Positions 25,210 through 38,134 of a stretch of DNA of 64,000 nt are shown here, one piece after another. The notes under the pieces were generated by a model. That model was not told where the DNA came from. It worked only from the letters and a program-made list of their open reading frames with translations, and did no database searches. The stretch is from contig NC_041807.1 in the NCBI RefSeq assembly GCF_900964775.1, positions 35,640,013-35,704,012 of the forward strand. Direction: 5' to 3'. The stretch is from Scleropages formosus. Taxonomy: Eukaryota; Chordata; Actinopteri; Osteoglossiformes; Osteoglossidae. Made by a program: the position numbers and the translations under genes. Positions within the stretch are counted from its first letter, which is position 1. Every line of letters starts with the position of its first letter.

Positions 25210-25281
25210 AGGGGGCACCAGGATTTGAACCTGGGACCTCTTGATCTGCAGTCAAATGCTCTTCCACTGAGCTATACCCCC
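25210..25281 (-). tRNA. tRNA-Cys(GCA), array copy 26
   Basis: Canonical class. Confidence 0.9.
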
Positions 25282-25849
25282 AGAGTGGTAAGGTTTTCAA
25301 ACTCTGAAATCAAGTAGGTGCACTCTTGAGCTCAAGTCCATATAGCACCTTTGCACTCTGGCATTGTCACAAAACAGTCTTGTGCTGTGGACCTCACAGA
25401 GGTTGACCCAGCTCAAGGGCAGTGGTCGTTTAAGCCAGCCTTCTGTGGAAACATAATTGATCCAAAAGGTAGGTAACTGACAAACTTTGGTATCATTCCC
25501 AGTGGGGGTATTAGCTCTTAACATGGTGTTTCTATTGACATGCACAGCTTCCTTGCAGGGTGCACCAGGATCTGGGAGGGATAAAGTTTTCAAACTCTGA
25601 AATCAAGTAGGTGCACTCTTGAGCTCAAGTCCATATATCACCTTTGCACTCTGGCATTGTCACAAAACAGTCTTGTGCTGTGGACCTCACAGAGATTGAC
25701 TCAGCTCAAGGGCAGTGGTCGTTTAAGCCAGCCTTCTGTGGAAACATAATTGATCCAAAAGGTAGGTAATTGACAAACTTTGGTATCATTCCCAGTGGAG
25801 GTTGGAGCTCTTAACAAGGTGTTTCTATTGACATGCACAGTTTCCCTGC

Positions 25850-25921
25850 AGGGGGCACCAGGATTTGAACCTGGGACCTCTTGATCTGCAGTCAAATGCT
25901 CTTCCACTGAGCTATACCCCC
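25850..25921 (-). tRNA. tRNA-Cys(GCA), array copy 27
   Basis: Canonical class. Confidence 0.9.
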
Positions 25922-26489
25922 AGAGTGGTAAGGTTTTCAAACTCTGAAATCAAGTAGGTGCACTCTTGAGCTCAAGTCCATATATCACCTTTGCACTCTG
26001 GCATTGTCACAAAACAGTCTTGTGCTGTGGACCTCACAGAGGTTGACCCAGCTCAAGGGCAGTGGTCGTTTAAGCCAGCCTTCTGTGGAAACATAATTGA
26101 TCCAAAAGGTAGGTAACTGACAAACTTTGGTATCATTCCCAGTGGGGGTATTAGCTCTTAACATGGTGTTTCTATTGACATGCACAGCTTCCTTGCAGGG
26201 TGCACCAGGATCTGGGAGGGATAAAGTTTTCAAACTCTGAAATCAAGTAGGTGCACTCTTGAGCTCAAGTCCATATATCACCTTTGCACTCTGGCATTGT
26301 CACAAAACAGTCTTGTGCTGTGGACCTCACAGAGATTGACTCAGCTCAAGGGCAGTGGTCGTTTAAGCCAGCCTTCTGTGGAAACATAATTGATCCAAAA
26401 GGTAGGTAATTGACAAACTTTGGTATCGTTCCCAGTGGAGGTTGGAGCTCTTAACAAGGTGTTTCTATTGACATGCACAGTTTCCCTGC

Positions 26490-26561
26490 AGGGGGCACCA
26501 GGATTTGAACCTGGGACCTCTTGATCTGCAGTCAAATGCTCTTCCACTGAGCTATACCCCC
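26490..26561 (-). tRNA. tRNA-Cys(GCA), array copy 28
   Basis: Canonical class. Confidence 0.9.
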
Positions 26562-27129
26562 AGAGTGGTAAGGTTTTCAAACTCTGAAATCAAGTAGGTG
26601 CACTCTTGAGCTCAAGTCCATATAGCACCTTTGCACTCTGGCATTGTCACAAAACAGTCTTGTGCTGTGGACCTCACAGAGGTTGACTCAGCTCAAGGGC
26701 AGTGGTCGTTTAAGCCAGCCTTCTGTGGAAACATAATTGATCCAAAAGGTAGGTAACTGACAAACTTTGGTATCATTCCCAGTGGGGGTATTAGCTCTTA
26801 ACATGGTGTTTCTATTGACATGCACAGCTTCTTTGCAGGGTGCACCAGGATCTGGGAGGGATAAAGTTTTCAAACTCTGAAATCAAGTAGGTGCACTCTT
26901 GAGCTCAAGTCCATATATCACCTTTGCACTCTGGCATTGTCACAAAACAGTCTTGTGCTGTGGACCTCACAGAGATTGACTCAGCTCAAGGGCAGTGGTC
27001 GTTTAAGCCAGCCTTCTGTGGAAACATAATTGATCCAAAAGGTAGGTAATTGACGAACTTTGGTATCATTCCCAGTGGAGGTTGGAGCTCTTAACAAGGT
27101 GTTTCTATTGACATGCACAGTTTCCCTGC

Positions 27130-27201
27130 AGGGGGCACCAGGATTTGAACCTGGGACCTCTTGATCTGCAGTCAAATGCTCTTCCACTGAGCTATACCCC
27201 C
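27130..27201 (-). tRNA. tRNA-Cys(GCA), array copy 29
   Basis: Canonical class. Confidence 0.9.
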
Positions 27202-27769
27202 AGAGTGGTAAGGTTTTCAAACTCTGAAATCAAGTAGGTGCACTCTTGAGCTCAAGTCCATATAGCACCTTTGCACTCTGGCATTGTCACAAAACAGTCT
27301 TGTGCTGTGGACCTCACAGAGATTGACTCAGCTCAAGGGCAGTGGTCGTTTAAGCCAGCCTTCTGTGGAAACATAATTGATCCAAAAGGTAGGTAACTGA
27401 CAAACTTTGGTATCATTCCCAGTGGGGGTATTAGCTCTTAACATGGTGTTTCTATTGACATGCACAGCTTCTTTGCAGGGTGCACCAGGATCTGGGAGGG
27501 ATAAAGTTTTCAAACTCTGAAATCAAGTAGGTGCACTCTTGAGCTCAAGTCCATATATCACCTTTGCACTCTGGCATTGTCACAAAACAGTCTTGTGCTG
27601 TGGACCTCACAGAGATTGACTCAGCTCAAGGGCAGTGGTCGTTTAAGCCAGCCTTCTGTGGAAACATAATTGATCCAAAAGGTAGGTAATTGACAAACTT
27701 TGGTATCGTTCCCAGTGGAGGTTGGAGCTCTTAACAAGGTGTTTCTATTGACATGCACAGTTTCCCTGC

Positions 27770-27841
27770 AGGGGGCACCAAGATTTGAACCTGGGACCTC
27801 TTGATCTGCAGTCAAATGCTCTTCCACTGAGCTATACTCCC
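27770..27841 (-). tRNA. tRNA-Cys(GCA), array copy 30
   Basis: Class a4 plus a T-stem change (CCTGG to CTTGG, a G-U pair). The same pair of changes recurs only in copy 46. Confidence 0.7.
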
Positions 27842-28409
27842 AGAGTGGTAAGGTTTTCAAACTCTGAAATCAAGTAGGTGCACTCTTGAGCTCAAGTCCA
27901 TATATCACCTTTGCACTCTGGCATTGTCACAAAACAGTCTTGTGCTGTGGACCTCACAGAGGTTGACCCAGCTCAAGGGCAGTGGTCGTTTAAGCCAGCC
28001 TTCTGTGGAAACATAATTGATCCAAAAGGTAGGTAACTGACAAACTTTGGTATCATTCCCAGTGGGGGTATTAGCTCTTAACATGGTGTTTCTATTGACA
28101 TGCACAGCTTCTTTGCAGGGTGCACCAGGATCTGGGAGGGATAAAGTTTTCAAACTCTGAAATCAAGTAGGTGCACTCTTGAGCTCAAGTCCATATATCA
28201 CCTTTGCACTCTGGCATTGTCACAAAACAGTCTTGTGCTGTGGACCTCACAGAGATTGACCCAGCTCAAGGGCAGTGGTCGTTTAAGCCAGCCTTCTGTG
28301 GAAACATAATTGATCCAAAAGGTAGGTAATTGACGAACTTTGGTATCATTCCCAGTGGAGGTTGGAGCTCTTAACAAGGTGTTTCTATTGACATGCACAG
28401 TTTCCCTGC

Positions 28410-28481
28410 AGGGGGCACCAGGATTTGAACCTGGGACCTCTTGATCTGCAGTCAAATGCTCTTCCACTGAGCTATACCCCC
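28410..28481 (-). tRNA. tRNA-Cys(GCA), array copy 31
   Basis: Canonical class; a B-type base in the distal 3' flank (GACCCAGC at 28258-28265). Confidence 0.9.
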
Positions 28482-29049
28482 AGAGTGGTAAGGTTTTCAA
28501 ACTCTGAAATCAAGTAGGTGCACTCTTGAGCTCAAGTCCATATATCACCTTTGCACTCTGGCATTGTCACAAAACAGTCTTGTGCTGTGGACCTCACAGA
28601 GGTTGACCCAGCTCAAGGGCAGTGGTCGTTTAAGCCAGCCTTCTGTGGAAACATAATTGATCCAAAAGGTAGGTAACTGACAAACTTTGGTATCATTCCC
28701 AGTGGGGGTATTAGCTCTTAACATGGTGTTTCTATTGACATGCACAGCTTCCTTGCAGGGTGCACCAGGATCTGGGAGGGATAAAGTTTTCAAACTCTGA
28801 AATCAAGTAGGTGCACTCTTGAGCTCAAGTCCATATATCACCTTTGCACTCTGGCATTGTCACAAAACAGTCTTGTGCTGTGGACCTCACAGAGATTGAC
28901 TCAGCTCAAGGGCAGTGGTCGTTTAAGCCAGCCTTCTGTGGAAACATAATTGATCCAAAAGGTAGGTAATTGACAAACTTTGGTATCGTTCCCAGTGGAG
29001 GTTGGAGCTCTTAACAAGGTGTTTCTATTGACATGCACAGTTTCCCTGC

Positions 29050-29121
29050 AGGGGGCACCAGGATTTGAACCTGGGACCTCTTGATCTGCAGTCAAATGCT
29101 CTTCCACTGAGCTATACCCCC
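29050..29121 (-). tRNA. tRNA-Cys(GCA), array copy 32
   Basis: Canonical class. Confidence 0.9.
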
Positions 29122-29689
29122 AGAGTGGTAAGGTTTTCAAACTCTGAAATCAAGTAGGTGCACTCTTGAGCTCAAGTCCATATAGCACCTTTGCACTCTG
29201 GCATTGTCACAAAACAGTCTTGTGCTGTGGACCTCACAGAGATTGACTCAGCTCAAGGGCAGTGGTCGTTTAAGCCAGCCTTCTGTGGAAACATAATTGA
29301 TCCAAAAGGTAGGTAACTGACAAACTTTGGTATCATTCCCAGTGGGGGTATTAGCTCTTAACATGGTGTTTCTATTGACATGCACAGCTTCTTTGCAGGG
29401 TGCACCAGGATCTGGGAGGGATAAAGTTTTCAAACTCTGAAATCAAGTAGGTGCACTCTTGAGCTCAAGTCCATATATCACCTTTGCACTCTGGCATTGT
29501 CACAAAACAGTCTTGTGCTGTGGACCTCACAGAGATTGACTCAGCTCAAGGGCAGTGGTCGTTTAAGCCAGCCTTCTGTGGAAACATAATTGATCCAAAA
29601 GGTAGGTAATTGACAAACTTTGGTATCGTTCCCAGTGGAGGTTGGAGCTCTTAACAAGGTGTTTCTATTGACATGCACAGTTTCCCTGC

Positions 29690-29761
29690 AGGGGGCACCA
29701 GGATTTGAACCTGGGACCTCTTGATCTGCAGTCAAATGCTCTTCCACTGAGCTATACCCCC
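29690..29761 (-). tRNA. tRNA-Cys(GCA), array copy 33
   Basis: Canonical class. Confidence 0.9.
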
Positions 29762-30329
29762 AGAGTGGTAAGGTTTTCAAACTCTGAAATCAAGTAGGTG
29801 CACTCTTGAGCTCAAGTCCATATAGCACCTTTGCACTCTGGCATTGTCACAAAACAGTCTTGTGCTGTGGACCTCACAGAGGTTGACCCAGCTCAAGGGC
29901 AGTGGTCGTTTAAGCCAGCCTTCTGTGGAAACATAATTGATCCAAAAGGTAGGTAACTGACAAACTTTGGTATCATTCCCAGTGGGGGTATTAGCTCTTA
30001 ACATGGTGTTTCTATTGACATGCACAGCTTCCTTGCAGGGTGCACCAGGATCTGGGAGGGATAAAGTTTTCAAACTCTGAAATCAAGTAGGTGCACTCTT
30101 GAGCTCAAGTCCATATATCACCTTTGCACTCTGGCATTGTCACAAAACAGTCTTGTGCTGTGGACCTCACAGAGATTGACTCAGCTCAAGGGCAGTGGTC
30201 GTTTAAGCCAGCCTTCTGTGGAAACATAATTGATCCAAAAGGTAGGTAATTGACAAACTTTGGTATCGTTCCCAGTGGAGGTTGGAGCTCTTAACAAGGT
30301 GTTTCTATTGACATGCACAGTTTCCCTGC

Positions 30330-30400
30330 AGGGGGCACCAGGATTTGAACCTGGGACCTCTTGATCTGCAGTCAAATGCTCTTCCACTGAGCTATACCCC
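30330..30400 (-). tRNA. tRNA-Cys(GCA), array copy 34
   Basis: Class 4G, 71 nt; left member of the second A-A doublet. Confidence 0.65.
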
Positions 30401-30675
30401 AGAGTGGTAAGGTTTTCAAACTCTGAAATCAAGTAGGTGCACTCTTGAGCTCAAGTCCATATATCACCTTTGCACTCTGGCATTGTCACAAAACAGTCTT
30501 GTGCTGTGGACCTCACAGAGATTGACTCAGCTCAAGGGCAGTGGTCGTTTAAGCCAGCCTTCTGTGGAAACATAATTGATCCAAAAGGTAGGTAATTGAC
30601 AAACTTTGGTATCGTTCCCAGTGGAGGTTGGAGCTCTTAACAAGGTGTTTCTATTGACATGCACAGTTTCCCTGC

Positions 30676-30747
30676 AGGGGGCACCAGGATTTGAACCTGG
30701 GACCTCTTGATCTGCAGTCAAATGCTCTTCCACTGAGCTATACCCCC
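30676..30747 (-). tRNA. tRNA-Cys(GCA), array copy 35
   Basis: Canonical class; right member of the second doublet. Confidence 0.9.
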
Positions 30748-31315
30748 AGAGTGGTAAGGTTTTCAAACTCTGAAATCAAGTAGGTGCACTCTTGAGCTCA
30801 AGTCCATATAGCACCTTTGCACTCTGGCATTGTCACAAAACAGTCTTGTGCTGTGGACCTCACAGAGGTTGACCCAGCTCAAGGGCAGTGGTCGTTTAAG
30901 CCAGCCTTCTGTGGAAACATAATTGATCCAAAAGGTAGGTAACTGACAAACTTTGGTATCATTCCCAGTGGGGGTATTAGCTCTTAACATGGTGTTTCTA
31001 TTGACATGCACAGCTTCTTTGCAGGGTGCACCAGGATCTGGGAGGGATAAAGTTTTCAAACTCTGAAATCAAGTAGGTGCACTCTTGAGCTCAAGTCCAT
31101 ATATCACCTTTGCACTCTGGCATTGTCACAAAACAGTCTTGTGCTGTGGACCTCACAGAGATTGACTCAGCTCAAGGGCAGTGGTCGTTTAAGCCAGCCT
31201 TCTGTGGAAACATAATTGATCCAAAAGGTAGGTAATTAACAAACTTTGGTATCATTCCCAGTGGAGGTTGGAGCTCTTAACAAGGTGTTTCTATTGACAT
31301 GCACAGTTTCCCTGC

Positions 31316-31387
31316 AGGGGGCACCAGGATTTGAACCTGGGACCTCTTGATCTGCAGTCAAATGCTCTTCCACTGAGCTATTCTCCC
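31316..31387 (-). tRNA. tRNA-Cys(GCA), array copy 36
   Basis: Class a4a6, shared only with copy 14. The 3' flank has AATTAAC where others have AATTGAC. Confidence 0.6.
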
Positions 31388-31955
31388 AGAGTGGTAAGGT
31401 TTTCAAACTCTGAAATCAAGTAGGTGCACTCTTGAGCTCAAGTCCATATAGCACCTTTGCACTCTGGCATTGTCACAAAACAGTCTTGTGCTGTGGACCT
31501 CACAGAGATTGACTCAGCTCAAGGGCAGTGGTCGTTTAAGCCAGCCTTCTGTGGAAACATAATTGATCCAAAAGGTAGGTAACTGACAAACTTTGGTATC
31601 ATTCCCAGTGGGGGTATTAGCTCTTAACATGGTGTTTCTATTGACATGCACAGCTTCCTTGCAGGGTGCACCAGGATCTGGGAGGGATAAAGTTTTCAAA
31701 CTCTGAAATCAAGTAGGTGCACTCTTGAGCTCAAGTCCATATAGCACCTTTGCACTCTGGCATTGTCACAAAACAGTCTTGTGCTGTGGACCTCACAGAG
31801 ATTGACTCAGCTCAAGGGCAGTGGTCGTTTAAGCCAGCCTTCTGTGGAAACATAATTGATCCAAAAGGTAGGTAATTGACAAACTTTGGTATCGTTCCCA
31901 GTGGAGGTTGGAGCTCTTAACAAGGTGTTTCTATTGACATGCACAGTTTCCCTGC

Positions 31956-32027
31956 AGGGGGCACCAGGATTTGAACCTGGGACCTCTTGATCTGCAGTCA
32001 AATGCTCTTCCACTGAGCTATAGCCCC
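31956..32027 (-). tRNA. tRNA-Cys(GCA), array copy 37
   Basis: Class c5. Confidence 0.75.
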
Positions 32028-32595
32028 AGAGTGGTAAGGTTTTCAAACTCTGAAATCAAGTAGGTGCACTCTTGAGCTCAAGTCCATATAGCACCTTTGC
32101 ACTCTGGCATTGTCACAAAACAGTCTTGTGCTGTGGACCTCACAGAGGTTGACCCAGCTCAAGGGCAGTGGTCGTTTAAGCCAGCCTTCTGTGGAAACAT
32201 AATTGATCCAAAAGGTAGGTAACTGACAAACTTTGGTATCATTCCCAGTGGGGGTATTAGCTCTTAACATGGTGTTTCTATTGACATGCACAGCTTCCTT
32301 GCAGGGTGCACCAGGATCTGGGAGGGATAAAGTTTTCAAACTCTGAAATCAAGTAGGTGCACTCTTGAGCTCAAGTCCATATATCACCTTTGCACTCTGG
32401 CATTGTCACAAAACAGTCTTGTGCTGTGGACCTCACAGAGATTGACTCAGCTCAAGGGCAGTGGTCGTTTAAGCCAGCCTTCTGTGGAAACATAATTGAT
32501 CCAAAAGGTAGGTAATTGACAAACTTTGGTATCGTTCCCAGTGGAGGTTGGAGCTCTTAACAAGGTGTTTCTATTGACATGCACAGTTTCCCTGC

Positions 32596-32667
32596 AGGGG
32601 GCACCAGGATTTGAACCTGGGACCTCTTGATCTGCAGTCAAATGCTCTTCCACTGAGCTATAGCCCC
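32596..32667 (-). tRNA. tRNA-Cys(GCA), array copy 38
   Basis: Class c5; adjacent unit of the same class as copy 37, suggesting a local duplication. Confidence 0.75.
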
Positions 32668-33235
32668 AGAGTGGTAAGGTTTTCAAACTCTGAAATCAAG
32701 TAGGTGCACTCTTGAGCTCAAGTCCATATAGCACCTTTGCACTCTGGCATTGTCACAAAACAGTCTTGTGCTGTGGACCTCACAGAGGTTGACCCAGCTC
32801 AAGGGCAGTGGTCGTTTAAGCCAGCCTTCTGTGGAAACATAATTGATCCAAAAGGTAGGTAACTGACAAACTTTGGTATCATTCCCAGTGGGGGTATTAG
32901 CTCTTAACATGGTGTTTCTATTGACATGCACAGCTTCCTTGCAGGGTGCACCAGGATCTGGGAGGGATAAAGTTTTCAAACTCTGAAATCAAGTAGGTGC
33001 ACTCTTGAGCTCAAGTCCATATATCACCTTTGCACTCTGGCATTGTCACAAAACAGTCTTGTGCTGTGGACCTCACAGAGATTGACTCAGCTCAAGGGCA
33101 GTGGTCGTTTAAGCCAGCCTTCTGTGGAAACATAATTGATCCAAAAGGTAGGTAATTGACAAACTTTGGTATCATTCCCAGTGGAGGTTGGAGCTCTTAA
33201 CAAGGTGTTTCTATTGACATGCACAGTTTCCCTGC

Positions 33236-33307
33236 AGGGGGCACCAGGATTTGAACCTGGGACCTCTTGATCTGCAGTCAAATGCTCTTCCACTGAGCTA
33301 TACCCCC
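33236..33307 (-). tRNA. tRNA-Cys(GCA), array copy 39
   Basis: Canonical class. Confidence 0.9.
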
Positions 33308-33875
33308 AGAGTGGTAAGGTTTTCAAACTCTGAAATCAAGTAGGTGCACTCTTGAGCTCAAGTCCATATAGCACCTTTGCACTCTGGCATTGTCACAAAA
33401 CAGTCTTGTGCTGTGGACCTCACAGAGATTGACCCAGCTCAAGGGCAGTGGTCGTTTAAGCCAGCCTTCTGTGGAAACATAATTGATCCAAAAGGTAGGT
33501 AACTGACAAACTTTGGTATCATTCCCAGTGGAGGTATTAGCTCTTAACATGGTGTTTCTATTGACATGCACAGCTTCCTTGCAGGGTGCACCAGGATCTG
33601 GGAGGGATAAAGTTTTCAAACTCTGAAATCAAGTAGGTGCACTCTTGAGCTCAAGTCCATATATCACCTTTGCACTCTGGCATTGTCACAAAACAGTCTT
33701 GTGCTGTGGACCTCACAGAGATTGACTCAGCTCAAGGGCAGTGGTCGTTTAAGCCAGCCTTCTGTGGAAACATAATTGATCCAAAAGGTAGGTAATTGAC
33801 AAACTTTGGTATCATTCCCAGTGGAGGTTGGAGCTCTTAACAAGGTGTTTCTATTGACATGCACAGTTTCCCTGC

Positions 33876-33947
33876 AGGGGGCACCAGGATTTGAACCTGG
33901 GACCTCTTGATCTGCAGTCAAATGCTCTTCCACTGAGCTATACCCCC
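33876..33947 (-). tRNA. tRNA-Cys(GCA), array copy 40
   Basis: Canonical class. Confidence 0.9.
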
Positions 33948-34515
33948 AGAGTGGTAAGGTTTTCAAACTCTGAAATCAAGTAGGTGCACTCTTGAGCTCA
34001 AGTCCATATAGCACCTTTGCACTCTGGCATTGTCACAAAACAGTCTTGTGCTGTGGACCTCACAGAGGTTGACTCAGCTCAAGGGCAGTGGTCGTTTAAG
34101 CCAGCCTTCTGTGGAAACATAATTGATCCAAAAGGTAGGTAACTGACAAACTTTGGTATCATTCCCAGTGGGGGTATTAGCTCTTAACATGGTGTTTCTA
34201 TTGACATGCACAGCTTCCTTGCAGGGTGCACCAGGATCTGGGAGGGATAAAGTTTTCAAACTCTGAAATCAAGTAGGTGCACTCTTGAGCTCAAGTCCAT
34301 ATATCACCTTTGCACTCTGGCATTGTCACAAAACAGTCTTGTGCTGTGGACCTCACAGAGATTGACTCAGCTCAAGGGCAGTGGTCGTTTAAGCCAGCCT
34401 TCTGTGGAAACATAATTGATCCAAAAGGTAGGTAATTGACAAACTTTGGTATCGTTCCCAGTGGAGGTTGGAGCTCTTAACAAGGTGTTTCTATTGACAT
34501 GCACAGTTTCCCTGC

Positions 34516-34587
34516 AGGGGGCACCAGGATTTGAACCTGGGACCTCTTGATCTGCAGTCAAATGCTCTTCCACTGAGCTATACTCCC
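34516..34587 (-). tRNA. tRNA-Cys(GCA), array copy 41
   Basis: Class a4. Confidence 0.75.
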
Positions 34588-35155
34588 AGAGTGGTAAGGT
34601 TTTCAAACTCTGAAATCAAGTAGGTGCACTCTTGAGCTCAAGTCCATATAGCACCTTTGCACTCTGGCATTGTCACAAAACAGTCTTGTGCTGTGGACCT
34701 CACAGAGATTGACTCAGCTCAAGGGCAGTGGTCGTTTAAGCCAGCCTTCTGTGGAAACATAATTGATCCAAAAGGTAGGTAACTGACAAACTTTGGTATC
34801 ATTCCCAGTGGGGGTATTAGCTCTTAACATGGTGTTTCTATTGACATGCACAGCTTCTTTGCAGGGTGCACCAGGATCTGGGAGGGATAAAGTTTTCAAA
34901 CTCTGAAATCAAGTAGGTGCACTCTTGAGCTCAAGTCCATATATCACCTTTGCACTCTGGCATTGTCACAAAACAGTCTTGTGCTGTGGACCTCACAGAG
35001 ATTGACTCAGCTCAAGGGCAGTGGTCGTTTAAGCCAGCCTTCTGTGGAAACATAATTGATCCAAAAGGTAGGTAATTGACAAACTTTGGTATCATTCCCA
35101 GTGGAGGTTGGAGCTCTTAACAAGGTGTTTCTATTGACATGCACAGTTTCCCTGC

Positions 35156-35227
35156 AGGGGGCACCAGGATTTGAACCTGGGACCTCTTGATCTGCAGTCA
35201 AATGCTCTTCCACTGAGCTATACCCCC
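35156..35227 (-). tRNA. tRNA-Cys(GCA), array copy 42
   Basis: Canonical class. Confidence 0.9.
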
Positions 35228-35795
35228 AGAGTGGTAAGGTTTTCAAACTCTGAAATCAAGTAGGTGCACTCTTGAGCTCAAGTCCATATATCACCTTTGC
35301 ACTCTGGCATTGTCACAAAACAGTCTTGTGCTGTGGACCTCACAGAGGTTGACCCAGCTCAAGGGCAGTGGTCGTTTAAGCCAGCCTTCTGTGGAAACAT
35401 AATTGATCCAAAAGGTAGGTAACTGACAAACTTTGGTATCATTCCCAGTGGGGGTATTAGCTCTTAACATGGTGTTTCTATTGACATGCACAGCTTCCTT
35501 GCAGGGTGCACCAGGATCTGGGAGGGATAAAGTTTTCAAACTCTGAAATCAAGTAGGTGCACTCTTGAGCTCAAGTCCATATATCACCTTTGCACTCTGG
35601 CATTGTCACAAAACAGTCTTGTGCTGTGGACCTCACAGAGATTGACTCAGCTCAAGGGCAGTGGTCGTTTAAGCCAGCCTTCTGTGGAAACATAATTGAT
35701 CCAAAAGGTAGGTAATTGACAAACTTTGGTATCGTTCCCAGTGGAGGTTGGAGCTCTTAACAAGGTGTTTCTATTGACATGCACAGTTTCCCTGC

Positions 35796-35867
35796 AGGGG
35801 GCACCAGGATTTGAACCTGGGACCTCTTGATCTGCAGTCAAATGCTCTTCCACTGAGCTATACTCCC
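35796..35867 (-). tRNA. tRNA-Cys(GCA), array copy 43
   Basis: Class a4. Confidence 0.75.
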
Positions 35868-36435
35868 AGAGTGGTAAGGTTTTCAAACTCTGAAATCAAG
35901 TAGGTGCACTCTTGAGCTCAAGTCCATATATCACCTTTGCACTCTGGCATTGTCACAAAACAGTCTTGTGCTGTGGACCTCACAGAGGTTGACCCAGCTC
36001 AAGGGCAGTGGTCGTTTAAGCCAGCCTTCTGTGGAAACATAATTGATCCAAAAGGTAGGTAACTGACAAACTTTGGTATCATTCCCAGTGGGGGTATTAG
36101 CTCTTAACATGGTGTTTCTATTGACATGCACAGCTTCCTTGCAGGGTGCACCAGGATCTGGGAGGGATAAAGTTTTCAAACTCTGAAATCAAGTAGGTGC
36201 ACTCTTGAGCTCAAGTCCATATATCACCTTTGCACTCTGGCATTGTCACAAAACAGTCTTGTGCTGTGGACCTCACAGAGATTGACTCAGCTCAAGGGCA
36301 GTGGTCGTTTAAGCCAGCCTTCTGTGGAAACATAATTGATCCAAAAGGTAGGTAATTGACAAACTTTGGTATCGTTCCCAGTGGAGGTTGGAGCTCTTAA
36401 CAAGGTGTTTCTATTGACATGCACAGTTTCCCTGC

Positions 36436-36507
36436 AGGGGGCACCAGGATTTGAACCTGGGACCTCTTGATCTGCAGTCAAATGCTCTTCCACTGAGCTA
36501 TAGCCCC
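36436..36507 (-). tRNA. tRNA-Cys(GCA), array copy 44
   Basis: Class c5. Confidence 0.75.
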
Positions 36508-37075
36508 AGAGTGGTAAGGTTTTCAAACTCTGAAATCAAGTAGGTGCACTCTTGAGCTCAAGTCCATATAGCACCTTTGCACTCTGGCATTGTCACAAAA
36601 CAGTCTTGTGCTGTGGACCTCACAGAGGTTGACCCAGCTCAAGGGCAGTGGTCGTTTAAGCCAGCCTTCTGTGGAAACATAATTGATCCAAAAGGTAGGT
36701 AACTGACAAACTTTGGTATCATTCCCAGTGGGGGTATTAGCTCTTAACATGGTGTTTCTATTGACATGCACAGCTTCCTTGCAGGGTGCACCAGGATCTG
36801 GGAGGGATAAAGTTTTCAAACTCTGAAATCAAGTAGGTGCACTCTTGAGCTCAAGTCCATATATCACCTTTGCACTCTGGCATTGTCACAAAACAGTCTT
36901 GTGCTGTGGACCTCACAGAGATTGACTCAGCTCAAGGGCAGTGGTCGTTTAAGCCAGCCTTCTGTGGAAACATAATTGATCCAAAAGGTAGGTAATTGAC
37001 AAACTTTGGTATCGTTCCCAGTGGAGGTTGGAGCTCTTAACAAGGTGTTTCTATTGACATGCACAGTTTCCCTGC

Positions 37076-37147
37076 AGGGGGCACCAGGATTTGAACCTGG
37101 GACCTCTTGATCTGCAGTCAAATGCTCTTCCACTGAGCTATACCCCC
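37076..37147 (-). tRNA. tRNA-Cys(GCA), array copy 45
   Basis: Canonical class. Confidence 0.9.
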
Positions 37148-37715
37148 AGAGTGGTAAGGTTTTCAAACTCTGAAATCAAGTAGGTGCACTCTTGAGCTCA
37201 AGTCCATATAGCACCTTTGCACTCTGGCATTGTCACAAAACAGTCTTGTGCTGTGGACCTCACAGAGGTTGACCCAGCTCAAGGGCAGTGGTCGTTTAAG
37301 CCAGCCTTCTGTGGAAACATAATTGATCCAAAAGGTAGGTAACTGACAAACTTTGGTATCATTCCCAGTGGGGGTATTAGCTCTTAACATGGTGTTTCTA
37401 TTGACATGCACAGCTTCCTTGCAGGGTGCACCAGGATCTGGGAGGGATAAAGTTTTCAAACTCTGAAATCAAGTAGGTGCACTCTTGAGCTCAAGTCCAT
37501 ATATCACCTTTGCACTCTGGCATTGTCACAAAACAGTCTTGTGCTGTGGACCTCACAGAGATTGACTCAGCTCAAGGGCAGTGGTCGTTTAAGCCAGCCT
37601 TCTGTGGAAACATAATTGATCCAAAAGGTAGGTAATTGACAAACTTTGGTATCGTTCCCAGTGGAGGTTGGAGCTCTTAACAAGGTGTTTCTATTGACAT
37701 GCACAGTTTCCCTGC

Positions 37716-37787
37716 AGGGGGCACCAAGATTTGAACCTGGGACCTCTTGATCTGCAGTCAAATGCTCTTCCACTGAGCTATACTCCC
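37716..37787 (-). tRNA. tRNA-Cys(GCA), array copy 46
   Basis: Class a4 with the same T-stem change as copy 30; left member of the third A-A doublet. Confidence 0.7.
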
Positions 37788-38062
37788 AGAGTGGTAAGGT
37801 TTTCAAACTCTGAAATCAAGTAGGTGCACTCTTGAGCTCAAGTCCATATAGCACCTTTGCACTCTGGCATTGTCACAAAACAGTCTTGTGCTGTGGACCT
37901 CACAGAGATTGACTCAGCTCAAGGGCAGTGGTCGTTTAAGCCAGCCTTCTGTGGAAACATAATTGATCCAAAAGGTAGGTAATTGACAAACTTTGGTATC
38001 GTTCCCAGTGGAGGTTGGAGCTCTTAACAAGGTGTTTCTATTGACATGCACAGTTTCCCTGC

Positions 38063-38134
38063 AGGGGGCACCAGGATTTGAACCTGGGACCTCTTGATCT
38101 GCAGTCAAATGCTCTTCCACTGAGCTATACCCCC
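38063..38134 (-). tRNA. tRNA-Cys(GCA), array copy 47
   Basis: Canonical class; right member of the third doublet. Confidence 0.9.
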
